A stretch of 64,000 bases of DNA from Limnohabitans sp. Rim28. GTDB taxonomy: Bacteria > Pseudomonadota > Gammaproteobacteria > Burkholderiales > Burkholderiaceae_C. The translations under genes and the position numbers were made by a program. Shown here one piece after another: positions 1-8,450 of this stretch. A model generated the notes under the pieces. The model saw only the letters and a program-made list of their open reading frames with translations. It ran no database searches and was not told where the DNA came from. The stretch covers positions 62,001-126,000 of the forward strand of contig NZ_ALKN02000001.1 in assembly GCF_000293865.2 (NCBI RefSeq). Direction: 5' to 3'. How positions within the stretch are numbered: the stretch's first letter is position 1; every line of letters starts with the position of its first letter.

Positions 1-1052
1 AGCGCTGGCGCAGCCGATGTGAGCAGCGGCTGCCAGTTTTGTAAGTTGCCGATGAAACTGAACACGTTGTTGAGCAGCGCAAAGCTGATGCCCGCCAAAA
101 CACCACCAAACACATGTCCAGCGATTTGACCGGATCGGAAGTGAAGGTAAGCAAACGGCAGTGCCAGCACCAACATGACCAGACAGCTCAAAGGGTAGAA
201 CACCTTGCGCCAAAACTCGATTTCGTAGCGTTGCGCGTTTTGGTTGTTCACGGACAGATGCCGCATGTAACCAAATAATTCCCAAGTGCTCATGCGGTCT
301 GGGCTGAGCAAGGCGGCGGCCACCATGTCGGAGCTGATGCCGGTTGGCCAGCGCTCATGGTCTGTCTTGACCGCTGTGAATTGGACCGATGGATGGGTGT
401 TGCCTGCTGTGATGGACTTGTGGTTCACCTGGTGCAGCTGCCATTGCCCCGCTTGAATTTGCGCATTTTTGGCATGGGTGATGGCCAGCAATTGACCGGT
501 CTGGTTGAAGGCATGGATGCGAACATCTTCCATTTGGTCAATGCCATCAAAGCGGCGCACATTCACGGCGTACTGCTGATTGCCTTGTTTCTCGCGCAGC
601 CAGGCGCCGGTTTGCCCCAAGGTCAGTTGACCTAGAAAGGGGGCTTTGATTTGTTGGGCTTGTCGCTCTGCCCAAGGGGCTGCGTAGTCGCCTAAAAAAA
701 AGGTCATGCCCACGAAGATCAAACCCAGTTTGAGCAGGGAACTCAAGGCCATCCAGGGCTCAAGACCACCCGTACGCAAAATGGTGAATTCCGAGCTTTG
801 CGCCAGGCGTGCCATTACAAAAATACTGCCAATCAAAACCGATATGGGCAGTAACTCGTACAGGTGCGATGGAATTTTGAGGGAGATAAAAAGCAGCGCG
901 TGTTGCAGCAGGTAACCCTGGCCGGCGAAGCGAGACAGTGACTGCAGCTCATCGACCATGTCGAAAAACAAGAAAAGCGCGAGAAAGCCCAAGGCCACAA
1001 ACACCACTGCGCGGATGATTTCACCGAACAGCAAACGACGAACGGTTTTCAT
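1..1052 (-). CDS. lptG: LPS export ABC transporter permease LptG (C-terminus cut by window start)
   Basis: LptG and LptF form the inner-membrane permease pair that, with the LptB ATPase, extracts lipopolysaccharide from the inner membrane and pushes it across the periplasmic LptC-A-D bridge. The minus-strand frame is open for 350 codons from the ATG at 1052 to the window edge; family members are about 360 residues, so only the last few residues are missing. The protein starts MKTVRRLLFGEII, has hydrophobic segments near residues 12-32, 58-80 and 95-115, a central soluble beta-rich region and two more hydrophobic segments at the end (about 285-350), the YjgP/YjgQ layout. Its start overlaps the lptF stop by 4 nt (ATGA), so the two are translationally coupled. 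The LptG versus LptF assignment rests on gene order. Confidence 0.93.
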   Translation of the reverse strand, partial: MKTVRRLLFGEIIRAVVFVALGFLALFLFFDMVDELQSLSRFAGQGYLLQHALLFISLKIPSHLYELLPISVLIGSIFVMARLAQSSEFTILRTGGLEPWMALSSLLKLGLIFVGMTFFLGDYAAPWAERQAQQIKAPFLGQLTLGQTGAWLREKQGNQQYAVNVRRFDGIDQMEDVRIHAFNQTGQLLAITHAKNAQIQAGQWQLHQVNHKSITAGNTHPSVQFTAVKTDHERWPTGISSDMVAAALLSPDRMSTWELFGYMRHLSVNNQNAQRYEIEFWRKVFYPLSCLVMLVLALPFAYLHFRSGQIAGHVFGGVLAGISFALLNNVFSFIGNLQNWQPLLTSAAPA

Positions 1053-2158
1053 GCCGGCGCCCCTTTCGCATGGCGCAAATCAGGCAAAACATTGCGCCAA
1101 CTCCAATTCATGTGACGCCACGATAGCCAAACCATGGACACCGCCAAAACACCACCATGCAACACCAAAATAAACCCGATCGCACTGACGCGTCCCGTAC
1201 TGATCCAGCTCTGACCCACATTCAACAGGTTGTAATAAGCCACGAAAACGAACAGGGCCAACCCCAAGTGGTAACTTCGGCCCACACGCGGATTCACCGC
1301 AGACAGGGCCAAGGCCAGCAGCACCATGTTGATGGCGGTGAATACCAAACCAACGCGCCAAGCCAATTCAGCTTGGTTGTTGGGGCTGGGTTGTTGGATC
1401 AGTTGAAGCGTGGTGCTTTGTCGGCTGTTGCGTACACCGCCATCGGGCGCCGTGTCGGTATCGATCAACAATTGGTAACGCTCAAACTGGGTCAAGCGCG
1501 TCTCGCCGGTGTCCAAATGGGTTAACCATTGCTGGCCGTTTTCCAAAAATAAAAAACGGTCCGACCCAACGATCTCGATGCGTCCTTGCGAAGCCGTGGT
1601 CACACTTTCCAACTGCCCGTCACGGCTGGACACGAACACATTGTTGCCCCATTCTTGACCCGGGCTGTCTTTGTCGATGAAAAAGACGCGGTTGCCGCCC
1701 GCCGACTCTTGAAATTGGCCAGGGGCGATGCGCTCCACGTCGTTTCTCTTTTCATAGCGCTGGCGCAAGTCTTGGATTTGCTGATGGCTCCAGGGCCAGA
1801 CAAAAAGTGACAACAGGCCAATCACCACAAAAATAGGCCAAGAAAACCGGAAAAGGGGCCGTATAAATTGGGCGAGACCCTGTCCGCTGGAAAACCAGAT
1901 GACCATCTCGCTTTCACCGTACATGCGCGACAAAGTGGCCACACAGGAGATGAAGAGGCTGAGGGTGATGATGGTGGTCATTTGCCCCAGCACACTGAAG
2001 CCCATGACCAGCAAAACCTCTGAGGGGTTCACGCTGCCCCGACTTGCTTGTCCCAAGGTGCGGATCAAGATGATCGTCATGACGATGGTCACGAGAATCA
2101 AAAGCGTCGCACCAAAGTTGCGCGCCAAGTCTTTGCGTAATGAGGAATGGAATAACAT
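1049..2158 (-). CDS. lptF: LPS export ABC transporter permease LptF
   Basis: Partner of LptG in the LptB2FG lipopolysaccharide extractor. The 369-residue protein begins MLFHSSLRKDLARNFG, the typical LptF opening, followed by membrane segments near residues 15-37, 50-75 and 98-120, a periplasmic domain (about 130-260), and a C-terminal group of membrane segments (about 265-345) ending in a basic tail. The open frame continues far upstream into the antisense of pepA; that extension is rejected because it has no membrane or family features and because the usual length (about 360-370) fits the ATG at 2158. The start codon lies only 24 bp from the divergent pepA start, so its promoter must sit largely inside pepA coding sequence or upstream of it. 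Confidence 0.95.
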   Translation of the reverse strand: MLFHSSLRKDLARNFGATLLILVTIVMTIILIRTLGQASRGSVNPSEVLLVMGFSVLGQMTTIITLSLFISCVATLSRMYGESEMVIWFSSGQGLAQFIRPLFRFSWPIFVVIGLLSLFVWPWSHQQIQDLRQRYEKRNDVERIAPGQFQESAGGNRVFFIDKDSPGQEWGNNVFVSSRDGQLESVTTASQGRIEIVGSDRFLFLENGQQWLTHLDTGETRLTQFERYQLLIDTDTAPDGGVRNSRQSTTLQLIQQPSPNNQAELAWRVGLVFTAINMVLLALALSAVNPRVGRSYHLGLALFVFVAYYNLLNVGQSWISTGRVSAIGFILVLHGGVLAVSMVWLSWRHMNWSWRNVLPDLRHAKGAPA

Positions 2159-2182
2159 TGGCGAAACAGGAAAACCCGAATT

Positions 2183-3745
2183 ATGAACTTCGAAATCCAA
2201 AAGCTCTCTCTCGCCCGTGCAATTCAGGGCCAACTGGATGCCATGGTCGTTTTGTGGCCCAGTGAAACGGTGCCTGAGGCCTTGGGGCATGACCCCGTCA
2301 CCCGCTGGGTGGCCACAGCCATGGAGCAGGGCGATTTTGAACTCAAAGCCGGTGCCGTCTTGACGCTCTATTGCCAACCAGGCATCACGCCTCGTCATTT
2401 GGTCGTGGTCTGCACTGCTCAAAACCAAGCGGGCCAGATTCGAAGCGCCGTTCAGACCGCATGGAGCGCGCTCAAGTCCGCCAAGGTCAAACAGTTGGGC
2501 TTGCATGTGGTGGGTGATGTCACGTCGCAGGGCCTGCAACTGGCTTTGTCGTGCCTGGCAGATGCCAGTTACAGCTACACCACCACTTTGAGCAAGCCTA
2601 AAACCCGTTTGCTCAAACAAGTGACCGTCAGCACTGAAAAAACCACGCTGGCCCTCGAAAACGCTGTGCGACACGCCCAAGCCTTGGTTTCCGGCGTCGA
2701 GTTGGCCAAAGAATGGGCCAACCGCCCGGCCAATCACGCCACGCCCAGCCATTTGGCACATGCTGCCAAAGACATCGCCAAGGGCAAAGCGTTCAAGTGC
2801 GAGGTGTTGGGCCCCAAAGAGGTGGCCAAGTTGGGCATGGGTGCCTTCATGGCGGTGGCCCAAGGTTCTGCCGAGCCTTTGAGGTTCATTGTCATGCGCT
2901 ACAACGGTGCTGCAGCCACACAAGCGCCTGTTGTTTTGGTGGGCAAGGGGATCACTTTCGACACGGGTGGCATCTCTATGAAGCCCGCGCCAGAAATGGA
3001 CGAGATGAAGTACGACATGGGCGGTGCGGCCAGCGTGTTGGGCGTCTTCAAGGCCTTGACCTACTTGAAGCCTACCCTCAACGTGGTGGGGCTGATTCCA
3101 GCCACTGAAAACATGCCCGATGGCCTGGCCGTCAAGCCTGGCGACGTGGTCACCAGCATGAGTGGTCAAACCATTGAAATCCTGAACACCGATGCCGAAG
3201 GTCGTTTGGTGCTGTGCGACGCGCTCACCTATGCCGAACGCTTCAAACCGCAGGCAGTGATCGACATTGCCACCCTCACGGGTGCTTGTGTGATTGCTCT
3301 GGGCGCCGTGCGCACGGGCTTGTTTTCGAGCAACGATGCGTTGGCCCTGCAGTTGCAGCAAGCAGGGGAGACTTCGGGTGACACCTGCTGGCGCATGCCC
3401 TTGGACGAAGACTATGCCGAGGGTCTCAAGTCGCGTTTTGCCGATGTGGCCAACGTGGCAGGCCGTGCGGCCGGATCGGTCACTGCGGCCAAGTTTTTGC
3501 AGCGTTTTGCGCAGAATTTTGCCTGGGCTCACTTGGACATTGCGGGCACAGCATGGCGCAGTGGCGCAGCCAAAGGGGCCACGGGTCGCCCAGTGGGATT
3601 GCTGCTGCAATACCTGACCGAACTTGCGGGCGCTGACAAGCCGTCACTGGTGGCGAAGTCCAAACGGCCGCGCCTGAACCCCTCGACCCCGCCCGTCAGC
3701 CGTGTCCCCGCCAAGCCCAAAGCACGTGCTTTGCGAAAAGCCTGA
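2183..3745 (+). CDS. pepA: Leucyl (cytosol) aminopeptidase PepA, M17 family
   Basis: Cytoplasmic di-metal exopeptidase that removes N-terminal residues from peptides; in E. coli the same protein also binds DNA in Xer recombination and carAB control. The 520-residue length fits M17 enzymes. The N-terminal macro-like domain (about 1-170) is followed by the catalytic domain with the metal-binding stretch VGKGITFDTGG (Lys about 255), KYDMGGA, and the signature NTDAEGRLVL at about 335-344, which supplies the Asp, Glu and Arg of the active site. A short basic, Pro-rich tail follows residue 490. It is divergent from lptF with a 24-bp gap and is followed by holC 23 bp later, an order common in proteobacteria. 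Confidence 0.96.
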   Translation: MNFEIQKLSLARAIQGQLDAMVVLWPSETVPEALGHDPVTRWVATAMEQGDFELKAGAVLTLYCQPGITPRHLVVVCTAQNQAGQIRSAVQTAWSALKSAKVKQLGLHVVGDVTSQGLQLALSCLADASYSYTTTLSKPKTRLLKQVTVSTEKTTLALENAVRHAQALVSGVELAKEWANRPANHATPSHLAHAAKDIAKGKAFKCEVLGPKEVAKLGMGAFMAVAQGSAEPLRFIVMRYNGAAATQAPVVLVGKGITFDTGGISMKPAPEMDEMKYDMGGAASVLGVFKALTYLKPTLNVVGLIPATENMPDGLAVKPGDVVTSMSGQTIEILNTDAEGRLVLCDALTYAERFKPQAVIDIATLTGACVIALGAVRTGLFSSNDALALQLQQAGETSGDTCWRMPLDEDYAEGLKSRFADVANVAGRAAGSVTAAKFLQRFAQNFAWAHLDIAGTAWRSGAAKGATGRPVGLLLQYLTELAGADKPSLVAKSKRPRLNPSTPPVSRVPAKPKARALRKA

Positions 3746-3768
3746 AGACCCTTTGACCCACCGATTTG

Positions 3769-4203
3769 ATGATCCGCATCGAATTTCACTTCAACACCCA
3801 CGAGCGCTTGCTGCACACCTGCCGCTTGCTGCGCAAAGCGCGTTCTCAAAACATGCGTGTTGCTGTGGTTGGGGCGCCGGTCACTTTGAGGCAACTCGAT
3901 GCCGAGCTGTGGCGCTTCCAAGATGTGGCTTTCTTGGCGCATTGCACCTCAGATTCATCGCCCGAGGTCCAAAGCGCCTCACCCATTTGCCTCGGTCCCG
4001 ACCCGCTGGCATGGGGAATGAAGGACGTGCTGGTCAATCTCGGCGATGACGTGCCCTCAGGTTTTGAGGGTTTCCAGCGCCTGATCGAGATCGTTTCCAG
4101 CGACGACCATGGCAAAGCCCAAGCGCGTCTTCGGTGGAAACATTACAAAAGCCTGGGTTTCGACCTGGTGCAACATGATTTATCCAAAAGCACTGAGCCA
4201 TGA
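3769..4203 (+). CDS. holC: DNA polymerase III chi subunit HolC
   Basis: Chi is the clamp-loader accessory subunit that binds SSB and, with psi, links the replisome to single-stranded DNA on the lagging strand. The 144-residue protein shows the chi pattern: MIRIEFHFN start, a CRLLRKA segment around residue 18-25, the LWRFQD segment near 45-50 and the LGPDPLAWGMKDVLVNLGDD segment near 72-91, where the family carries the H/LxDVLINL-type motif. The ATG at 3769 is used; a TTG one codon upstream is also in frame. It follows pepA closely and overlaps the next small gene by ATGA, suggesting one transcript. Confidence 0.9.
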   Translation: MIRIEFHFNTHERLLHTCRLLRKARSQNMRVAVVGAPVTLRQLDAELWRFQDVAFLAHCTSDSSPEVQSASPICLGPDPLAWGMKDVLVNLGDDVPSGFEGFQRLIEIVSSDDHGKAQARLRWKHYKSLGFDLVQHDLSKSTEP

Positions 4204-4463
4204 ACGCTGTATCGAATGCGACGCCAGAGGTTCGTCCTTTGCCTGACGAAATACCCACCTTGACACAAGAGATGGACGAGGTGCCGTCTTCGGTCGCGTG
4301 CGCTTTAGACGCCCGTGCAGCAGAAAAACAAGCCTTCATGGCTTTGTCGGCCGAGTTGTTGCAGCAACTCCGTCCGGAATTTGAGCGTTTGGCCGCAGGT
4401 TTGGTGCATCGCACCTTGGAAACAGCCTGGCATCACAAGGCCAACACCCCCACAAAGCCATGA
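4200..4463 (+). CDS. Small hypothetical protein coupled to holC
   Basis: An 87-residue acidic protein that I do not recognise. It begins at the ATG overlapping the holC stop (ATGA), strong evidence that it is really translated. The first 35 residues are Pro/Glu-rich and probably unstructured; residues 36-75 (around ALDARAAEKQAFMALSAELL and RPEFERLAAGLV) look like one or two amphipathic helices. There is no signal peptide, membrane segment or cysteine motif apart from one Cys. Its placement suggests a small partner of HolC or a helper of pepA-holC expression, but this is inference from position only. Confidence 0.7.
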   Translation: MNAVSNATPEVRPLPDEIPTLTQEMDEVPSSVACALDARAAEKQAFMALSAELLQQLRPEFERLAAGLVHRTLETAWHHKANTPTKP

Positions 4464-4574
4464 GCCTGTGTTTTTCATAATCTGTCACTTTGGTTTTCCC
4501 TGAGTCACAAGTGCCTCAATTTGCAGTATCTTTGAGGCTTGCTTGATTGAAGCAATTTTTGTACGGAGTAATCT

Positions 4575-5741
4575 ATGAAATTTTCTGGTTCGCGTTCTTT
4601 GACTGTGGTGGCTTTGGCTGCTGCTGCCGTTGCTTTGGCCGCTTGCGGCAAAAAAGAAGTGGTCTCCAACGAGATGGTTGTCAAAATTGGCCACGTCGGT
4701 CCGGTCAGTGGCGCCATTGCCCACTTGGGCAAAGACAACGAAAACGGTGCACGCATGGCCATTGAAGAGCTGAACGCCGCTGGCCTGAAGATTGGTGACA
4801 AAACCGTCAAGTTTGAGCTGCTGACCGAAGACGATGCAGCAGACCCCAAACAGGGCACTGCAGCCGCACAAAAATTGGTGGATGCCAAAGTCAATGGCGT
4901 GATCGGTCACCTCAATTTGGGCACCACCATCCCTGCATCACAGATTTACAACACAGCCGGTATTCCCCAGATCTCACCATCGGCCACCAACCCCAAGTAC
5001 ACCCGTCAAGGCTATGCAGGGGCTTTCCGTGTGGTGGCTGACGACGTTCACTTGGGTGGCACGCTGGGCAAATACGCCGTTGAAACCCTGAAGGGCAAAA
5101 GCATTGCAGTCATCGACGACCGTACCGCTTACGGTCAAGGTGTCGCTGAAGAGTTCAAGAAGGCCGTTACGGCCGCCGGTGGCGCCATCGTGGGTCATGA
5201 ATTCACCACCGACAAGGCTTCAGACTTCAATGCCATTTTGACCACGCTCAAGGCCAAGAAGCCGGACATCGTTTTCTTTGGCGGCATGGACGCTGTGGCG
5301 GGCCCGATGTTGCGCCAGATGAAGTCCTTGGGCATCCAAGCCAAGTTCATGGGCGGCGACGGCATTTGCACTTCGGAGTTGGCCAAATTGGCGGGCGACG
5401 CCATGCGGGATGAAGGCGTGGTGTGTGCTGAAGCCGGTGGTGTCGAAGGCGAGCAAAAAGTGGGCATGGACAAGTTCCGTACCGACTTCAAGGCCAAATT
5501 CAACGCCGACGTGCAGGTTTATGCCCCTTATGTTTATGACGCGGTCAAAGTCATGGCCACCGCCATGGTCAATGCCGGTTCTGCTGATCCAGCCAAGTAT
5601 TTGCCCGCGCTCAAGAGCATCACTTACAAAGGTGTGACCGGTGACATCGCTTTTGATGAAAAGGGCGACATCAAGAATGGCGCTTTGACGCTGTACACCT
5701 ACAAAGGTGGCGAGCGTTCACAAATCGCTGTGGTTCGCTGA
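4575..5741 (+). CDS. Branched-chain amino acid type ABC substrate-binding protein (orphan, lipoprotein signal)
   Basis: A 388-residue periplasmic type I binding protein of the LivJ/LivK family, which captures branched-chain amino acids or related carboxylates for a Liv-type ABC importer. A signal peptide ends in a lipobox-like ALAAC with the Cys at residue 24, so the mature protein should be lipid-anchored, less common for Gram-negative binding proteins than free periplasmic export. Residues 36-60 (VVKIGHVGPVSG) start the first lobe; the ligand region includes SPSATNPKYT and the hinge segments around DDRTAYGQG. A GGAG-like ribosome site (acggag) precedes the ATG. No permease or ATPase gene is adjacent; a full Liv cassette with its own binding protein lies 29 kb downstream, so this one either serves it or another transporter elsewhere. 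Confidence 0.9.
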   Translation: MKFSGSRSLTVVALAAAAVALAACGKKEVVSNEMVVKIGHVGPVSGAIAHLGKDNENGARMAIEELNAAGLKIGDKTVKFELLTEDDAADPKQGTAAAQKLVDAKVNGVIGHLNLGTTIPASQIYNTAGIPQISPSATNPKYTRQGYAGAFRVVADDVHLGGTLGKYAVETLKGKSIAVIDDRTAYGQGVAEEFKKAVTAAGGAIVGHEFTTDKASDFNAILTTLKAKKPDIVFFGGMDAVAGPMLRQMKSLGIQAKFMGGDGICTSELAKLAGDAMRDEGVVCAEAGGVEGEQKVGMDKFRTDFKAKFNADVQVYAPYVYDAVKVMATAMVNAGSADPAKYLPALKSITYKGVTGDIAFDEKGDIKNGALTLYTYKGGERSQIAVVR

Positions 5742-5747
5742 TCGACG

Positions 5748-5766
5748 GCCCCCGCTTGTCGGGGGC
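5748..5766 (+). terminator. GC-rich hairpin after the binding-protein gene
   Basis: A perfect 7-bp stem (GCCCCCG / CGGGGGC) with a 5-nt loop begins 7 nt after the stop codon of the preceding binding-protein gene. It lacks a T-tract, so it may protect the 3' end of the transcript or assist the true terminator 50 nt downstream rather than terminate by itself. Confidence 0.4.
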
Positions 5767-5812
5767 GCATGTCCGTGGGGTGCTTCTCGGCACCTGACGA
5801 CAAGCACAGACG

Positions 5813-5843
5813 AAAAAAAGCCTGCACATGTGCAGGCTTTTTT
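5813..5843. terminator. Bidirectional rho-independent terminator
   Basis: A perfect inverted repeat (AAGCCTGCACA / TGTGCAGGCTT) is flanked by a run of A on the left and a run of T on the right, so it can terminate both the plus-strand binding-protein transcript and the minus-strand tRNA-Ser transcript that converge here. Confidence 0.85.
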
Positions 5844-5847
5844 GATT

Positions 5848-5938
5848 TGGCGGAGCAGGCGGGATTCGAACCCGCGGTGGGCTATTAACCCACACACGCT
5901 TTCCAGGCGTGCGACTTAAACCACTCATCCACCGCTCC
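5848..5938 (-). tRNA. tRNA-Ser (anticodon GGA)
   Basis: Reading the minus strand, a 7-bp acceptor stem starting GGAGCGG pairs (with one G-U) to CTGCTCC near the 3' end, followed by a G discriminator and an encoded CCA at 5850-5848. The anticodon loop is CTGGAAA, giving GGA, which reads UCC and UCU. The long variable arm (GTGGGTTAATAGCCCAC) is the hallmark of a serine tRNA, and the T-arm has the usual GGTTCGAATCC. Total length with CCA is 91 nt. It converges on the binding-protein gene across the shared terminator. Confidence 0.97.
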
Positions 5939-6134
5939 GAAGGGGCAGATTGTAGCAGTGGATCCCTTGATTTTTGACCCATGGTGCCGATTGTTGTGAC
6001 GGTTCTCAAGACTTGGCACGACCAGTTTTTTGCCATTTTGTGGTTTGACGCGCTTTGCGGAGGCTTTTTATCCTTAAACTTCGCCTTCGTTTGAATTTCT
6101 TTGTCCCTCCATCGGCACAACGCCCCATCAGCCC

Positions 6135-8408
6135 ATGAAATTTCGTTTCCCCATCGTCATCATTGACGAAGACTACCGCTCCGAAAACACCTCGGGCTTG
6201 GGCATCCGGGCATTGGCCGACGCCATCGTGGCTGAAGGTCTGGAAGTGCTGGGTGTGACCAGTTATGGCGACTTGTCGCAGTTTGCCCAACAGCAAAGCC
6301 GCGCCAGTGCCTTCATTTTGTCGATCGACGACGAAGAGTTTTCACCCGGACCCGACCTGGATCCGGCCGTGATCAATTTGCGCGCCTTCATTGACGAAGT
6401 CCGGCGCAAAAACGCCGATGTGCCCATTTACATCTATGGCGAGACCAAAACTTCGCGCCATTTGCCCAACGACATTTTGCGTGAGTTGCATGGCTTCATC
6501 CACATGTTTGAAGACACGCCCGAGTTTGTGGCGCGACACATCATCCGCGAGGCCAAAAGCTACCTCGAGGGCGTGCAACCCCCTTTCTTCAAAGCCTTGC
6601 TTGATTACGCGGAAGATGGCTCTTACTCTTGGCACTGCCCGGGTCACTCGGGTGGAGTGGCTTTCTTGAAAAGCCCTGTCGGTCAGATGTACCACCAGTT
6701 TTATGGCGAGAACATGCTGCGTGCCGACGTGTGTAACGCGGTGGAAGAGCTGGGTCAGCTGCTGGACCACAACGGCGCGATTGGCGAAAGCGAGCGCAAT
6801 GCGGCCCGCATTTTCAACGCAGACCATTGTTTCTTTGTGACCAACGGTACCAGCACCTCCAACAAAATGGTGTGGCACCACACCGTGGCGCCGGGTGACG
6901 TGGTGGTGGTGGACCGCAATTGCCACAAGTCGATCTTGCACGCCATCATCATGACCGGCGCTGTGCCAGTCTTCATGAAGCCCACGCGCAACCATTTCGG
7001 CATCATTGGCCCCATACCCAAGAGCGAGTTCGAGCCCGCGGCCATCATGGCCAAGATCAAAGCCAACCCCTTGCTCAAGGGTGTGGACCCTAAAAAGGTC
7101 AAACCCCGCGTGATGACGCTTACGCAGTCCACCTACGACGGCGTGCTCTACAACACCGAGACCATCAAGTCCATGCTGGACGGCTACGTCGACAACCTCC
7201 ATTTCGATGAAGCTTGGCTCCCGCACGCGGCTTTCCACCCGTTTTATGGCCCGTACCACGCGATGGGCAAAAAGCGCGCACGACCCAAAGAGTCCATGGT
7301 GTATGCCACCCAATCCATCCACAAGTTGCTGGCCGGCATCAGCCAAGCCAGCCATGTGTTGGTGCAAGACGCCCAAAACGTCAAACTCGACAGGCACTTG
7401 TTCAACGAAGCCTATCTGATGCACACCTCGACCTCGCCGCAGTACAGCATCATTGCCAGCTGCGATGTGGCTGCTGCCATGATGGAGCCACCCGGTGGCA
7501 CAGCATTGGTGGAGGAAAGCATTGCCGAGGCGCTGGACTTCCGCCGGGCCATGCGCAAAATCGATGCCGAATACGGCAAGGATTGGTGGTTCAAAGTGTG
7601 GGGCCCCGAGAAGTTTGCCGAAGAAGGCATTGGCCGAGCTGACGACTGGATCTTGCGCAACGACCCTCGTAAAAAAGCCAGCAAGTGGCACGGTTTTGGT
7701 CAGCAACTGGCCGATGGCTTCAACATGCTGGACCCGATCAAGTCCACCATCGTCACGCCTGGCCTCGATCTGGATGGCAAGTTCGACAAGACCGGTATTC
7801 CCGCGTCCATCGTCAGCAAGTTTTTGACCGAGCACGGTGTGGTGGTCGAGAAGACGGGCCTCTACAGCTTCTTCATCATGTTCACCATCGGCATCACCAA
7901 GGGCCGCTGGAATACCTTGCTCACCGCACTGCAGCAGTTCAAGGACGAATACGCCAAGAACCAGCCGATGTGGAAAATCATGCCGGAGTTCTGCCAAAAG
8001 CATCCTCGCTACGAGCGCATGGGCCTGCGTGACCTGTGCCAGCATGTGCACGAGATGTATGCCAAGTACGACATCGCCATCTTGACCACCGACATGTACT
8101 TGTCGGATTTGGCTCCGGCCATGCGCCCCTCAGACGCCTATGCCCACATCGCCCAGCGCAAGACCGAGCGGGTGGAAATCGATCACCTGGAAGGCCGCAT
8201 CACCGTGGGCTTGGTCACGCCTTACCCACCGGGCATTCCGCTTTTGATTCCCGGTGAAGTCTTCAACAAGAAGATCGTGGACTACCTCAAGTTTGCACGC
8301 GAGTTCAACGAGAAGTGCCCAGGGTTTGAGACCGATATTCATGGTTTGGTCGAGATCACGGACGATGAGGGCAAAAAACGCTACTACGCTGACTGCGTCA
8401 TGGCCTGA
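6135..8408 (+). CDS. Orn/Lys/Arg decarboxylase, PLP fold-type I (biodegradative arginine-decarboxylase-like)
   Basis: A cytoplasmic PLP enzyme that decarboxylates a basic amino acid to a diamine or agmatine, consuming a proton. The 757-residue length is closest to the AdiA type. An N-terminal response-regulator-like wing domain (about 1-140, VVIIDEDYRSENTSGLGIR) is followed by the PLP domain; the cofactor lysine is Lys397 in ATQSIHKLLAG, and WHCPGHSGG near residue 170 is a conserved family stretch. The C-terminal domain (about 600-757) carries PYPPGIPLLIPGE, also conserved. Substrate among arginine, lysine and ornithine cannot be fixed from sequence. It stands alone after the tRNA with no antiporter gene beside it, so a simple acid-resistance pair is not seen; polyamine supply is an alternative. 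Confidence 0.92.
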   Translation: MKFRFPIVIIDEDYRSENTSGLGIRALADAIVAEGLEVLGVTSYGDLSQFAQQQSRASAFILSIDDEEFSPGPDLDPAVINLRAFIDEVRRKNADVPIYIYGETKTSRHLPNDILRELHGFIHMFEDTPEFVARHIIREAKSYLEGVQPPFFKALLDYAEDGSYSWHCPGHSGGVAFLKSPVGQMYHQFYGENMLRADVCNAVEELGQLLDHNGAIGESERNAARIFNADHCFFVTNGTSTSNKMVWHHTVAPGDVVVVDRNCHKSILHAIIMTGAVPVFMKPTRNHFGIIGPIPKSEFEPAAIMAKIKANPLLKGVDPKKVKPRVMTLTQSTYDGVLYNTETIKSMLDGYVDNLHFDEAWLPHAAFHPFYGPYHAMGKKRARPKESMVYATQSIHKLLAGISQASHVLVQDAQNVKLDRHLFNEAYLMHTSTSPQYSIIASCDVAAAMMEPPGGTALVEESIAEALDFRRAMRKIDAEYGKDWWFKVWGPEKFAEEGIGRADDWILRNDPRKKASKWHGFGQQLADGFNMLDPIKSTIVTPGLDLDGKFDKTGIPASIVSKFLTEHGVVVEKTGLYSFFIMFTIGITKGRWNTLLTALQQFKDEYAKNQPMWKIMPEFCQKHPRYERMGLRDLCQHVHEMYAKYDIAILTTDMYLSDLAPAMRPSDAYAHIAQRKTERVEIDHLEGRITVGLVTPYPPGIPLLIPGEVFNKKIVDYLKFAREFNEKCPGFETDIHGLVEITDDEGKKRYYADCVMA

Positions 8409-8450
8409 TGTCCACCCCCAACGCAGGTCTACCCCGGTGCCCCTACACTC

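Noticed and set aside
1049-3610. An 853-codon open frame on the minus strand covering lptF and the antisense of pepA
   Set aside because: Only the last 369 codons encode LptF; the rest is the shadow of pepA, which has strong M17 motifs on the plus strand.
6045-6074. TTGACG and TATCCT as a promoter for the decarboxylase gene
   Set aside because: The -10 hexamer matches consensus at only four positions; considered but too weak to list.
6342-8051. A 569-codon open frame antisense to the decarboxylase
   Set aside because: It runs opposite a protein with clear PLP motifs, and its translation has no recognisable domain; long antisense frames are common with this codon bias.
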